Assembly: GCA_964625525.1 (NCBI GenBank)
Contig: CAZVEE010000007.1
Span: 1 to 64,000, forward strand
Direction: 5' to 3'
Length of the DNA: 64,000 bases
Source of the DNA: CAZVEE01 sp964625525
Lineage (GTDB): Bacteria > Pseudomonadota > Alphaproteobacteria > JAJFIK01
Below, piece after piece: positions 1-9,534 of the stretch. The translations under genes and the position numbers were made by a program. The notes below the pieces were generated by a model, which saw nothing but the letters and a program-made list of their open reading frames with translations, was not told where the DNA came from and ran no database searches. The first letter of the stretch is position 1; each line of letters begins with the position of its first letter.

Positions 1-175
1 AGCTTGGAAGGCTAGGGTAATAGCCATTATACGACGCCCGCCGCGAGACCTGAGCCTGCGACGAAGCACGATATGTCGGTATTGCCGGCTCAGCGTCAAG
101 GGGAGCCCCCATTCCCCCTTCATCCGGAACCTGTTAGGGTGGCTTTAGATCCTTGGGCCGAGTGGGGAGTTGGGC
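1..175. other. Leader region upstream of the patatin-like gene
   Basis: No gene is recognisable in the first 175 bases. A G-rich and C-rich pair around 100-120 could fold weakly, but it lacks a T-tract. A GGGGAG Shine-Dalgarno element lies at 163-168, just before the GTG start at 176. Confidence 0.4.
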
Positions 176-2413
176 GTGATACGGACATCCTGGCGCTTTG
201 TGGGCACGGCACTGCTGGTGCTCGCCTGTTTCATCACCCCGCACAAAACCGCGGCGGCGCAGCCGATCAATGTTCTCGCCGAGGCAAGCACACCGGCCCC
301 GGATGCGGAACGGCCGAAAATCGCGCTGGTGCTGTCGGGCGGTGGCGCCCTCGGCTTTGCTCATGTGGGTGTGATCAAGGTCCTGGAAGAACAGGGAATT
401 CGGCCAGACTTCGTGGTCGGCAGCTCCATGGGGGCCGTGGTTGGCGGCCTCTATGCGTCGGGCTATTCGGCCAGCCAGCTTGAACGCCTCGTCACCGATA
501 TCGACTGGGAAAGCATCTTCAATGACGGTACCCCCCGTCGCGACACCATCTATCGGCGCAAGCGTGACGATGACGGCTTTCTGGTCGATGCGCGAATCGG
601 AATTCGTGACGGCGAAGCGCGGGTACCGTCCGGCCTGATCCAGGGCCAACAGCTCACCTTGCAACTGCGCGAACTGCTGGAGCCGGTGACCAAGGTCGCC
701 CATTTCGACGACCTGCCGATTCCCTTCCGCGCCGTGGCCACCGACATCGTCACAGGCGAAGCTGTGGTTCTGGACAGCGGCAATCTGGCCTCTGCCCTGC
801 GCGCGTCGATGTCCGTACCGGCTGCGTTTCCGCCAGTCGAGATTGACGGTCGGCTGCTGGTCGATGGGGGGTTGGCGAATAATCTGCCGATTGATGTGGC
901 GCGTGACATGGGCGCGGATGTCGTCATTGCGGTCCAACTCCTGGTCACGCCGCCTCAACGCCCGGACATCCAAACCGTCTTTGACGTCCTGAGCCAGAGT
1001 GTCTCGCTTCTCATCATTCAGAATGAGGAAGCCCAGCTCCGGACCCTTCGCGATACCGATGTGCTGATCCAACCGGATCTCGGCCCGTTTAGCTCCTCAA
1101 GCTTCTTTGCCGCTGAACAGCTGGTGGGTCCAGGTGAAGCCGCCGCCCGCGCCGTGGTTGATCAGTTGAACGGCATGCCCTCGGGCATGGAGCCGCTGCG
1201 TCTGGCCACGGCACAGCCCGTCATCTCGTTCGTGGAGATCGACAACCAATCACCGCTGTCCACCGATGTCCTGCGGCGGCGTCTCGATATCCCGCTCGGC
1301 GAGCCATTGGATCCCGATGATCTGAACCGGCAGATCTCGCGCCTCTACGGCCTCGATATCTTCGATCTGGTGGACTACCAGATCGTCAATCGTGATGGGC
1401 AGACCGGCCTGCGCATCCTGGCGCTTGAACGCGGCACCGGCCTCACGTCTTTGCGCTTCGGACTCAATCTGGAAAACGATTTCACTGGTCAGACGGCTTA
1501 CAATCTCGGCGCAGAACTGACAGTTTTCGGCGTGAACAGTTTGGGTGCGGAATGGCGCAACAAAATCATTCTTGGGGATACACTCGCCGCCGAGACGGAA
1601 TTCTACCAACCCCTGAGTACGGCCCAGACCTGGTTCGTCGATGCGGGCATGTCCTACAATGCTTTCGATGTGCCCGTGTTTGATACTAAGGGCGAGCGGA
1701 CCGCGGAGTATCGGGTGCAGGTCGGGGAGGCGCAGGTCGGTTTCGGCTATCAATTCGACGTGTGGGGCGCCATCGGCGTTGGCTATCGAGCGGGCTTCGG
1801 TAATGCGAGAGTCGAAACGGGTGACCCGAGCCTGCCCGAACAAGACGTTGAGATCAGCCAGTTTTTTGGCGGATTTGATATCGACCGGCTGGACAATCTC
1901 TCCTTTCCCCGGCAAGGCTTCCGGGTCTCGTCTGAGTACAGTGTCTCCCGCGAGGGAATCGGTGCGGACACGGATTACGGCGTCCTGAAAATGGATGGGA
2001 TCGGCACCCAGAGTTGGGATCGCAACACCGTCTTCGCGGGCGCCAATGTGCAATATATTGCCGAGGGGGTTGCCCCCATTCAGGAAACCGCTCGTCTTGG
2101 CGGCTTCCTCAATCTCTCCGGGTTTGCGCAAGGCGAGGTTTCTGGTCCCAACGCGCTTGTGGGACGGCTGGGCTATTATCGTCAGCTTACCGAGAAAGGG
2201 GCATCCTCCATCGACCTCCCCATCTACGCGGGCGCCACTTTCGAAGCAGGTCAAGCCTTTGACACACGCGAAGAGTTTCGGGAGTTGGATTTAACCTATG
2301 GGGGCAGCGTCTTTGTCGGTGTGGACACCTTCCTGGGACCGCTTTACTTGGCCTATGGCCATGCCGAAGGCGGCAACCAGGCGGGCTATCTGTTCCTGGG
2401 CCAGACCTTCTAG
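176..2413 (+). CDS. Patatin-like phospholipase with POTRA and outer-membrane beta-barrel (type Vd-like)
   Basis: A 745-residue exported protein. A signal peptide (about residues 1-29, ending AAAQ) precedes a patatin domain. That domain shows the GGGALG oxyanion loop (about 55-60), the nucleophile motif GSSMG (Ser about 84) and the catalytic DGG (about 230-232). After about residue 340 there is one POTRA-like segment, then a beta-barrel ending in Phe, as outer-membrane proteins do. This layout matches the PlpD/type Vd autotransporter family, lipases that carry their own barrel. I chose the GTG at 176 because GGGGAG sits 7 bases upstream; a TTG at 170 is the alternative. It converges on the methyltransferase gene. 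The physiological substrate cannot be read from sequence. Confidence 0.88.
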   Translation: MIRTSWRFVGTALLVLACFITPHKTAAAQPINVLAEASTPAPDAERPKIALVLSGGGALGFAHVGVIKVLEEQGIRPDFVVGSSMGAVVGGLYASGYSASQLERLVTDIDWESIFNDGTPRRDTIYRRKRDDDGFLVDARIGIRDGEARVPSGLIQGQQLTLQLRELLEPVTKVAHFDDLPIPFRAVATDIVTGEAVVLDSGNLASALRASMSVPAAFPPVEIDGRLLVDGGLANNLPIDVARDMGADVVIAVQLLVTPPQRPDIQTVFDVLSQSVSLLIIQNEEAQLRTLRDTDVLIQPDLGPFSSSSFFAAEQLVGPGEAAARAVVDQLNGMPSGMEPLRLATAQPVISFVEIDNQSPLSTDVLRRRLDIPLGEPLDPDDLNRQISRLYGLDIFDLVDYQIVNRDGQTGLRILALERGTGLTSLRFGLNLENDFTGQTAYNLGAELTVFGVNSLGAEWRNKIILGDTLAAETEFYQPLSTAQTWFVDAGMSYNAFDVPVFDTKGERTAEYRVQVGEAQVGFGYQFDVWGAIGVGYRAGFGNARVETGDPSLPEQDVEISQFFGGFDIDRLDNLSFPRQGFRVSSEYSVSREGIGADTDYGVLKMDGIGTQSWDRNTVFAGANVQYIAEGVAPIQETARLGGFLNLSGFAQGEVSGPNALVGRLGYYRQLTEKGASSIDLPIYAGATFEAGQAFDTREEFRELDLTYGGSVFVGVDTFLGPLYLAYGHAEGGNQAGYLFLGQTF

Positions 2414-2428
2414 GACACGCTTAAGGGC

Positions 2429-3211
2429 TTATCGCTTCACGGCGCTGACCACATAGCGGTTGAGGCTGAAGAACCAATCGCCCCGCTGCGCCACGTCCAG
2501 CATCTGGGCGTGCCAGCGCTGCGCGTCAGCCTCGCCCACGTCTGGATGGGCGCCTGCGAACATCGCAATCAGATCCAGCATCACGGCGGAATAGCTGTGC
2601 GGCGTGTAGGACGGGTTGAACAACGGCACGAGATCGAACCGCGTCACCTCAAACCCCATGGCCCGCAATTTGGGTCCCAGCAGCGGCGGCAAATTCGGAT
2701 GCGGACAATGGGCTTCCCAGGCCTTCAGAACCCGGGCCGTCAGGGCCGGGTCATCCGCATGCCACACAACGCTGTCCCAAGCCGTGTCCAGAATCGACAA
2801 GCGCCCGCCCGGCCGCAGGATCCGCCATATCTGCGCCATCGCCGCATCCGTCTCGGCCACATATTCATACACCTGCGTAGACACGGCCACATCGGCCACC
2901 GCATCCGGCACCGGTAATGCCAGCGCATCGCCCACCAACAGGTCCACCTGCGCCAGCCCCGCGCACCGCTCCTGCGCCACCGCCAGCATCGCCGGCGCCG
3001 GATCGCACCCAATCACCCGGCCGTCGGCGCCCACGGTTGCCGCCAGATCATAGGCCAGCAAACCGGTCCCACAGCCCACATCGACCACGGTCTCACCTTG
3101 CCTGAGCCCTAGGATCTCCAGCACTTTGAGCCGCTGGCCCGTCACGTCGGGCGTGCGGTACATGGCATCAATGCGTTCGGCCGCATCGGCATCGAAGGTG
3201 ACGTTGGCCAT
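2429..3211 (-). CDS. Class I SAM-dependent methyltransferase (UbiE-like)
   Basis: A 260-residue soluble protein. A Rossmann methyltransferase fold is shown by motif I, DVGCGTG (about residue 48), the GCDPA motif II region, and the RILRPGGRLSILDT stretch typical of UbiE/arsenite-methyltransferase relatives. The start at 3211 follows AGGGAG with good spacing and lies 10 bases after the stop of the PoxB-like gene, so the two are probably cotranscribed. The C-terminal 90 residues are less conserved and may hold the substrate pocket. The substrate is unknown. It is not obviously UbiE itself, because the family-specific C-terminal motifs are not evident. Confidence 0.75.
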   Translation of the reverse strand: MANVTFDADAAERIDAMYRTPDVTGQRLKVLEILGLRQGETVVDVGCGTGLLAYDLAATVGADGRVIGCDPAPAMLAVAQERCAGLAQVDLLVGDALALPVPDAVADVAVSTQVYEYVAETDAAMAQIWRILRPGGRLSILDTAWDSVVWHADDPALTARVLKAWEAHCPHPNLPPLLGPKLRAMGFEVTRFDLVPLFNPSYTPHSYSAVMLDLIAMFAGAHPDVGEADAQRWHAQMLDVAQRGDWFFSLNRYVVSAVKR

Positions 3212-3221
3212 GGATGGCTCC

Positions 3222-4889
3222 CTACTGGCCCAGGGCTTCACGGATTTTCGCCAGGCCGAAATGATAGGCCTGATCCAGGGTGATCTTGGGGGGCATGATC
3301 AATTCATCCGGGTTGACCGCAACACTCACCACGGTGGGCCGGGAACTGGCAAAGGCGATGCGCAGGGCCTCAGCCAGATCGTCGGGGTCCTCGACACGGA
3401 CACCGACGCCCCCGCAGGCCTGCGCGAACTGGGCAAAGTCCGGATTAAGCAGATCAATGGAATGCTCCGGCAACCCCTTGCCTTCCTGTTCCAGTGCAAT
3501 GAAGCCGAGCTTTGCATTATCCAGCACCACACAGGTGATCGCCAGGTCATACTTCACCGCCGTGACGAAATCCGCCATCAGCATGGCAAAGCCCCCATCG
3601 CCGGCAATGGCGATCACCTGCCGGTCCGGAAAAGCCAATTGCGCTCCGATGGCGCCAGGCAAGGCAAAGGCCATGGTGCCAAGCGAGGACGACAGCGTGA
3701 AGCGCCGGTTTTCGGTGATGATCAGATGCCGCGCGGTCCAGGCGTTGGACGTGCCCGTGTCACACAGAAAGATCGCATCATCCGCCGCCGCCTTGTGGAC
3801 TTCCGCCAATAAACGTTGGGGGCGGATGGGTTTGGCATCGGAGGTTTCCTCCTGAGCCCAGCTGGCGCGCTGTTTGGCTTTGGCGTCCGCCAGTTTCTCG
3901 GCAAAGAGCGTGCCGGTCTTTTCCGTCAGCAACGGGTCCAGCGCCAGCAAGGTCGGCCGCGCATGACCATGAAGGGGCGCATCAACGCCCGTGCGCTTGC
4001 CCATATTCTGCGCCACCGCCTCGATCTGGACGATCTTGGCCCCTTTGGGATAGAAATCCCTATAAGGATAGTCCGTCCCGATCATAAGCAACAGATCGCA
4101 GTCTTCCATCGCCTCTGATGCGGGCGCGCCGCCGAGCAGGCCAAGCCCACCGATGCAGAGTGCTTGATCCTCATCGATCCAATCCTTCGCGCGCAGAGTG
4201 CGCGCGATCGGCGCTTTAAGCTTTTGCGACAATGCCAGCACTTCGGCGCGCGCACCGGCCGCGCCGATCCCGGCCAGGATCGCCACCTTATCAGCCCCAT
4301 TGATCAGCTCGGCAGCACCGCGCAGCGACGGCTCGCAAGGCTGCGTCTCGCCAAGTTCAGACCCGATGGTGAAATCTTCGCGGTCAGCCCGCACCCGGCG
4401 CCCGGCCACATTGGTCGGCAGATTAATATGCGCCACACCCGACTGGGACAGCGCCGCCTTGCACGCTTCCAGCATCACGCCCGGCAGCTGATCCTCCGTC
4501 ATCACCGTTTTGGAATAGACGGCGACATCCGAAAACAGCCGCTCCAGATCCACTTCCTGGTGATAGCCGGTGCCGATGTAATCAGTGGCCACCTGCCCGG
4601 TGATGGCAATGACCGGCGCCCGGTCCATCTTGGCGTCGTAAAGACCGTTGAGCAGATGGATCGCTCCGCCCCCGGCCGTCCCCATACAACAGGCCAGCCG
4701 TCCGGTCAGTTTGGCCTGCGCCGCGGCGGCAAACGCCCCCGCCTCTTCATGACGCACCAGGATGAAGTCCATGTCATCGCGCTGGCGCAGCCCGTAAGTG
4801 AGATCGTTTATGGCATCACCGGGCACACCAAACACGTGGCGCACGCCATGACGGCTGAGGATGTCCAGAAGCAAATCAGCGACGCGCAT
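3222..4889 (-). CDS. Thiamine-pyrophosphate-dependent enzyme, PoxB-like (pyruvate:quinone oxidoreductase / acetolactate synthase family)
   Basis: A 555-residue three-domain TPP enzyme. The N-terminal domain has the catalytic glutamate in HEE, followed by the conserved GGGAIHLLNGLYDAK-type segment. The central domain is FAD/ADP-binding-like. The C-terminal domain carries the TPP motif beginning GDGGFAM and ending near DNAKLGF. The LGF stretch with a following E-Q resembles E. coli PoxB more than acetolactate synthase, and the length is close to PoxB (about 572). The start at 4889 follows AAGGAA. The probable reaction is oxidative decarboxylation of pyruvate to acetate and CO2 at the membrane, but a related oxo-acid is possible. 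I do not assign a symbol. Confidence 0.8.
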   Translation of the reverse strand: MRVADLLLDILSRHGVRHVFGVPGDAINDLTYGLRQRDDMDFILVRHEEAGAFAAAAQAKLTGRLACCMGTAGGGAIHLLNGLYDAKMDRAPVIAITGQVATDYIGTGYHQEVDLERLFSDVAVYSKTVMTEDQLPGVMLEACKAALSQSGVAHINLPTNVAGRRVRADREDFTIGSELGETQPCEPSLRGAAELINGADKVAILAGIGAAGARAEVLALSQKLKAPIARTLRAKDWIDEDQALCIGGLGLLGGAPASEAMEDCDLLLMIGTDYPYRDFYPKGAKIVQIEAVAQNMGKRTGVDAPLHGHARPTLLALDPLLTEKTGTLFAEKLADAKAKQRASWAQEETSDAKPIRPQRLLAEVHKAAADDAIFLCDTGTSNAWTARHLIITENRRFTLSSSLGTMAFALPGAIGAQLAFPDRQVIAIAGDGGFAMLMADFVTAVKYDLAITCVVLDNAKLGFIALEQEGKGLPEHSIDLLNPDFAQFAQACGGVGVRVEDPDDLAEALRIAFASSRPTVVSVAVNPDELIMPPKITLDQAYHFGLAKIREALGQ

Positions 4890-4985
4890 GACAGTTCCTT
4901 GCGGCTTGGAGGAAGGCTCTCTAAGCGTATGGTACCGGCCACGCTTGCAAAGTCCACTCATCCCGAAGGGCCCTGGGCGCACCGG

Positions 4986-5768
4986 TCAGAAAGAGGCTGG
5001 ATCGTAGTTTTTGGCTTTGGTCTCCGCGCGCACCACCACGTCGCGGGGCAGCCGGGCGCTGGTGATCGCGTAAGTGGCGCGGATGATTTCCGCCAGGGTC
5101 CGGCGATCTGTGTCCGTCTCCACCACCTGATCAAGCCCCATGACGCGGCGCGACAGCGCCGATTCCATGGGCGTCGCCGCCGCGTGACGGGCAATCGCCA
5201 TCCAGGCCAACCCCAATTCCGCGTCCGGCGGGGTGCCCACGCCCTCCAGGTAGAGCTGCGCCAGCTTGAACTGCGCCAGGATCACCCCCTGCTTGGCCGC
5301 CAGGCGATACCATTCCAGCGCATGGGTTGGATCGGCCTCCACGGTCCCCGGCACGCCGGTCAGGAACAAGTCGCCCAGATCCACCTGAGCCAGCGCATGG
5401 CGCTGGGACGCGGCCTCATAAAGCCAGGCCAGCGCCTGGCGGTAGTCCTGTTCGACGCCCCGGCCGAGCCGATACAGCGTCGCCAGGCTGACCTGTGCCT
5501 CCGCATAGCCCTGTTCCGCGGCGGAGCGATAAAACACGGCCGCGCGTGCCGGATCGCGGCCCGGCAGGCCCTCGCCATTCAGATACATATTGCCCACAAG
5601 CCACTGGGCGGCCGCGTCGCCCCCTTGCGCCTCCCGGGTCCAATTTTGCAACGCCGCGCGATGGTCGCCGCGCGCATAGGCCTCGACGGCCGTTTCGAAG
5701 TCGGCGGCTGCCGGCTGGGCCAAAACACTCAGCGCACCAATCATGAGGGCACAAAGCCGTCTCCGCAT
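4986..5768 (-). CDS. Secreted Sel1-repeat protein
   Basis: A 260-residue protein with a signal peptide (about residues 1-22, ending PAAAD). Several tandem Sel1-like/TPR-related repeats follow, recognisable from A-x2-G-x-A-x2-W and Y-L-x-G-x-G patterns. Such proteins are periplasmic scaffolds for protein-protein contacts and usually have no catalytic role. The start at 5768 follows an AGGAAAGGA Shine-Dalgarno. The gene lies 31 bases downstream of valS on the same strand and could be read through from it. The partner is unknown. The C-terminal 60 residues carry no repeat that I can recognise. Confidence 0.8.
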   Translation of the reverse strand: MRRRLCALMIGALSVLAQPAAADFETAVEAYARGDHRAALQNWTREAQGGDAAAQWLVGNMYLNGEGLPGRDPARAAVFYRSAAEQGYAEAQVSLATLYRLGRGVEQDYRQALAWLYEAASQRHALAQVDLGDLFLTGVPGTVEADPTHALEWYRLAAKQGVILAQFKLAQLYLEGVGTPPDAELGLAWMAIARHAAATPMESALSRRVMGLDQVVETDTDRRTLAEIIRATYAITSARLPRDVVVRAETKAKNYDPASF

Positions 5769-5799
5769 GGTTTCGTCCTTTCCTGCGCTCACTGCCCGT

Positions 5800-8463
5800 T
5801 CACCCCGCCGCCGTCAGATTGGCCAGGGCCGCCTTCAGTTTCGTGGTGCGCGCCTGGGCATCCGCTTTGCGGTCGCGCTGCTCCTCGACGACCTCCTCGG
5901 GCGCGCGCGACAGGAAGGACTCGTTGCCGAGCTTGGCGTCGATCTTGTCGATCTCCTTGGCCAGCTTCGCCACCTCGCCTTCCAACCGCTTCACTTCCTG
6001 GCCGATATCGATGATGTCGGCGAGCGCCAGCACAAAGGTCGCCTCGTCCAGCACCACCTGCACCGACCCGGCCGGGATCTCCTCGGCCGTGCGCGTCCAG
6101 TCCAGACGGGCCATGCGCTTGATGACCTCTTCATGGGTCTGGAGACGCTCCAAGGTCACTGGGTTCGCGCCGGTGACCAGCAGCGGCACTTTGGCCGCCG
6201 GCGGCACGTTCATTTCAGAGCGCACGGAGCGGATATCGCTCACCAGGCGCACGACCCAACGCATCTCCTCATCCGCGTCCGGCGTCTGAAGATCCACCGG
6301 CAGATCGGGCCAGGGCGCCGCGATTAACATGGTCTGGCGCGCATGCCCGTGCTCGGCCAGCCGGTCCCACAACTCTTCGGTAATGAAAGGCATGAAGGGA
6401 TGCAGCATGGCCAAGATCTCATCAAGCACCCAGGCGGCAGCCGCCCGCGTCTCGGCCTTCTCCGGGCCGTCGGATCCATTCAGCAAGGGCTTGATGAGTT
6501 CCAGATACCAATCGCAGAAGCTATGCCAGACAAAGTGATACAGCGCGCCGGCGGCCTCGTTGAAGCGATAGGCTTCAATGGCCTCAGTCACCGTCAGCGC
6601 CGTGCGGGAGGCTTCGCCGATGATCCAACGGTTCACGGTCTGGCGCGCGGTACGCGGATCAAAGTCGATCTCGCGCACGCATTCGTTCATCTGGCAGAAG
6701 CGAGCCGCATTCCACAGCTTGGTGCCGAAATTCCGATAGCCTTCAATGCGCCCCTTGGCGAGTTTGATATCGCGCCCCTGGGCGGCCATGGCCGCGAGCG
6801 TGAAGCGCAGTGCATCGGCGCCGAACTCATCCACCAGCTCCAGGGGATCAATCACGTTCCCCTTGGATTTGGACATTTTCTGGCCCTTCTCGTCGCGGAC
6901 GAGCGCATGGATATAGACCGTGTGGAACGGTTCTTCTTTCATGAAATGCAGGCCCATCATCATCATTCGGGCAACCCAGAAAAAGATGATGTCGAAACCT
7001 GTGACCAGCACATCGGTCTTGTAGTAGCGCTTCAGCGCCGCCGTCTCCTCGGGCCAACCCAATGTCGAAAACGGCCATAAAGCAGAGGAAAACCACGTGT
7101 CGAGCACGTCTTCATCCTGGGTCAGCGTAGTCGCTTTGCCGTAATGGGCATCGGCCTGCGCTTGGGCATCGGCCTGTGCTTCGGCGACGAAAACATGACC
7201 GTCCGGCCCGTACCACACGGGAATGCGGTGGCCCCACCAAAGTTGGCGGGAAATGCACCAGGGCTGGATGTTCCGCATCCACTCGAAATAGGTCTTCTCC
7301 CAATTGCGCGGCACAAACGCCGTGCGCCCCTCCTCAACCGCTTTAATGGCCGGCTCGGCCAGGACGGCGGCATTCACATACCATTGGTCGGTCAAGAACG
7401 GCTCGATCACCACATCAGAGCGGTCCCCATAAGGAACCGTATGCGGATGATCTTCCACTTGTTCCAGCAGCTCAAGCGCCTCCATGGCTTCGACGACCTT
7501 CTTGCGCGCGTCATAGCGGTCGAGCCCTTGGAAGGCTTCGGGCACCGCATCGTTCAGGCGTGCTTCGGTGTCGAAGATATTGATGACGTCCAGATCGTGG
7601 CGCCGGCCCACTTCGAAATCGTTGAAATCATGCGCTGGCGTGATCTTCACCGCGCCCGAACCCTGCTCGGGATCGGGATATTCATCGGCCACAATAGGAA
7701 TGCGCCGCCCGGTTAAGGGCAGCTCTACGAAAGCGCCGACCATGTCCTTGTAGCGCTCATCATCCGGATGCACCGCGACGGCCGTATCGCCCAGCATGGT
7801 CTCGGGCCGGGTCGTGGCGACAGTGATGAACGTATCCGGACGATCCGCCAGCGGATAGCGGAAATGCCACAGGTTCCCCTTGACCTCTTTCTGCACGACT
7901 TCCAGGTCGGAGATCGCGGTCTGGAATTTCGGATCCCAATTGACAAGTCGCTTATCGCGATAGATCAACCCGTCCCTGTGAAGCTGCACAAACACTTTGG
8001 CGACGGCCTTGGACAGGCCCTCATCCATCGTGAAGCGCTCACGCCCCCAATCACAGGACGCGCCGAGCCGGCGCAGCTGCTGCGCGATCTGGCCGCCGGA
8101 CTCATCCTTCCACTGCCAGACCCGGTTCAGGAACGCCTCACGCCCCATGGTGCGCCGGTCGGTGCGGTTCTCCGCCTGCAGCTGGCGCTCCACCACCATC
8201 TGCGTGGCAATGCCCGCATGGTCCATACCCGGCTGCCACAACACGTCCCGCCCGCGCATGCGCTCAAAGCGCACCAGAATGTCCTGAAGCGTATTGTTGA
8301 GCGCGTGGCCCATATGCAGCGTGCCGGTCACATTGGGCGGCGGAATGACGATGCAATAAGCATCCTCGCCGGGCTGCTGGCCGGCGGCGAACAGGCCACC
8401 CTCCTCCCATTGGCGGTACAGGCGCGGTTCGGCCTCATTGGGCTGAAATGTCTTGTCAAGCAT
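5800..8463 (-). CDS. valS: Valyl-tRNA synthetase
   Basis: An 887-residue class Ia aminoacyl-tRNA synthetase that charges tRNA-Val in the cytoplasm. The HIGH-type signature HMGH is at residues 50-53, preceded by PPPNVTGTL. The KMSKS signature lies in the segment QKMSKSKGNV at about residue 525, with the editing domain between them. The last 65 residues form the leucine/lysine/glutamate coiled coil typical of ValRS. The length is normal for the family. The start is the ATG at 8463, giving MLDKTF. In many alphaproteobacteria valS lies next to popZ and tolC, as it does here. Confidence 0.97.
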   Translation of the reverse strand: MLDKTFQPNEAEPRLYRQWEEGGLFAAGQQPGEDAYCIVIPPPNVTGTLHMGHALNNTLQDILVRFERMRGRDVLWQPGMDHAGIATQMVVERQLQAENRTDRRTMGREAFLNRVWQWKDESGGQIAQQLRRLGASCDWGRERFTMDEGLSKAVAKVFVQLHRDGLIYRDKRLVNWDPKFQTAISDLEVVQKEVKGNLWHFRYPLADRPDTFITVATTRPETMLGDTAVAVHPDDERYKDMVGAFVELPLTGRRIPIVADEYPDPEQGSGAVKITPAHDFNDFEVGRRHDLDVINIFDTEARLNDAVPEAFQGLDRYDARKKVVEAMEALELLEQVEDHPHTVPYGDRSDVVIEPFLTDQWYVNAAVLAEPAIKAVEEGRTAFVPRNWEKTYFEWMRNIQPWCISRQLWWGHRIPVWYGPDGHVFVAEAQADAQAQADAHYGKATTLTQDEDVLDTWFSSALWPFSTLGWPEETAALKRYYKTDVLVTGFDIIFFWVARMMMMGLHFMKEEPFHTVYIHALVRDEKGQKMSKSKGNVIDPLELVDEFGADALRFTLAAMAAQGRDIKLAKGRIEGYRNFGTKLWNAARFCQMNECVREIDFDPRTARQTVNRWIIGEASRTALTVTEAIEAYRFNEAAGALYHFVWHSFCDWYLELIKPLLNGSDGPEKAETRAAAAWVLDEILAMLHPFMPFITEELWDRLAEHGHARQTMLIAAPWPDLPVDLQTPDADEEMRWVVRLVSDIRSVRSEMNVPPAAKVPLLVTGANPVTLERLQTHEEVIKRMARLDWTRTAEEIPAGSVQVVLDEATFVLALADIIDIGQEVKRLEGEVAKLAKEIDKIDAKLGNESFLSRAPEEVVEEQRDRKADAQARTTKLKAALANLTAAG

Positions 8464-8571
8464 GGGACTGTGTCATCAACGAAAACTGGAGGGAGCGGAC
8501 GTGTCATCACGCTAGCCTGCTTCCCCGCCCGCGGCCAAGCCCTGAGAGGCCTGCGGCTCAAACGAGCGCTT

Positions 8572-8617
8572 AAAAACGAAAGCGCCGGCTTCCGCAGTGT
8601 CTGCGAAAGCCGGCGCT
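8572..8617 (-). terminator. Rho-independent terminator downstream of popZ
   Basis: A perfect 11-bp inverted repeat (8581-8591 with 8607-8617) and a 15-base loop. On the minus strand it is followed by a T-rich run opposite 8572-8580. It lies 27 bases past the popZ stop and separates popZ from valS. Confidence 0.85.
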
Positions 8618-8643
8618 GATCTCCGAGAGCCTGACGCTGAGGA

Positions 8644-9534
8644 TCAGCGGCGACGGCCCTGGCGCGCCGAAATCCGGCGGACCTCACGCTCGACCACTTC
8701 CTCGACAATGTCGGGCAGGTTGTCGTCGAGCCATTCCTTCAGCATCGGACGCATCATGTCTTGCACAACGGCTTCCAGGCTGCGGCCGTCGCCGCTGTCG
8801 CTGATGGTGACATCGCGGGAGAGCGAGCCCAACGCCGCCGTGGCAGCGGTCAGAGCCTGCTCGCCGACGATCCCGTGCTCGTCGTCCTGCTCCACCGGCA
8901 TCAGATCGGATCCGGTGGTGGCCGGCTCTTCGTCCTGGAAGCTTGGGGTCTGGCTCACCGGGCTCGGCGTCGGAGCCGGAGCGCTGGGCGCGGAGGACTC
9001 AAAGCCAAAGGAGGAAGCCGGCGAAGAGGGCGCGGCCGGGCTGTTGGAGCCTCCAAAAGACGGCGCCGGGCTGCTCGGGGCCGGGGCGCTGGGCGCGGCG
9101 CTGGCGAAAGAAGACGCAGGTGCACTCGGGGCGCTCGGCGCACCGAAGGACGGAGCCGGGTTGCCGAATGTGGGCGCCGGGGTCGGCTCGGGCTGCGCGG
9201 GGGCCGCGATAGGCTCCGGCTCGGCGGCCACAGGCTCCGGCCGCAGCGGTTGCGGCGCCGGCTGCTCGTAGATGGACTCAGCAGCCGGACGCGGCGCGGG
9301 CTGTTCCTCGGGCACGACCTGAGCGAGTTCATGCACTTCGGCGCTGCCATTGGTGTGCGGCTGCGGCTGCGGCTCCGGCGCATGCGGGGCTTCCGGCATG
9401 GCGGAAGGCGCCGGCGATGCCCCATTGGGTGCCGCGGTAGCGCCTTCTTCGTTGTCTTCGGAGATAATCCGGCGAATCGACGCCAGGATCTCCTCCATGG
9501 TCGGTTCCTGTTGAGAGCTGTCTTGATCGGTCAT
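8644..9534 (-). CDS. popZ: PopZ polar organizing protein (DUF2497)
   Basis: A 296-residue protein. The N-terminal helix PTMEEILASIRRIISED (residues 11-27) is nearly identical to Caulobacter PopZ. The C-terminal oligomerisation region (about 222-290) includes LKEWLDDNLPDIVEEVVERE. In Caulobacter, PopZ self-assembles at the cell pole, anchors the ParB-parS centromere and recruits regulatory partners. Here the linker between the two conserved ends (about 30-215) is longer than in the 177-residue Caulobacter protein. It has an acidic/proline first part and then a Pro-Ala-Ser-rich second part with four FG dipeptides (123-177). The start at 9534 fixes the conserved N-terminus; frames extending upstream have no homology. 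Its position next to valS and tolC supports the assignment. Confidence 0.93.
   Translation of the reverse strand: MTDQDSSQQEPTMEEILASIRRIISEDNEEGATAAPNGASPAPSAMPEAPHAPEPQPQPHTNGSAEVHELAQVVPEEQPAPRPAAESIYEQPAPQPLRPEPVAAEPEPIAAPAQPEPTPAPTFGNPAPSFGAPSAPSAPASSFASAAPSAPAPSSPAPSFGGSNSPAAPSSPASSFGFESSAPSAPAPTPSPVSQTPSFQDEEPATTGSDLMPVEQDDEHGIVGEQALTAATAALGSLSRDVTISDSGDGRSLEAVVQDMMRPMLKEWLDDNLPDIVEEVVEREVRRISARQGRRR

Noticed and set aside
134..1072. Long antisense frame over the patatin-like gene
   Set aside because: It mirrors codon bias of the real gene; no family features. The same reasoning applies to the many other antisense frames in the window.
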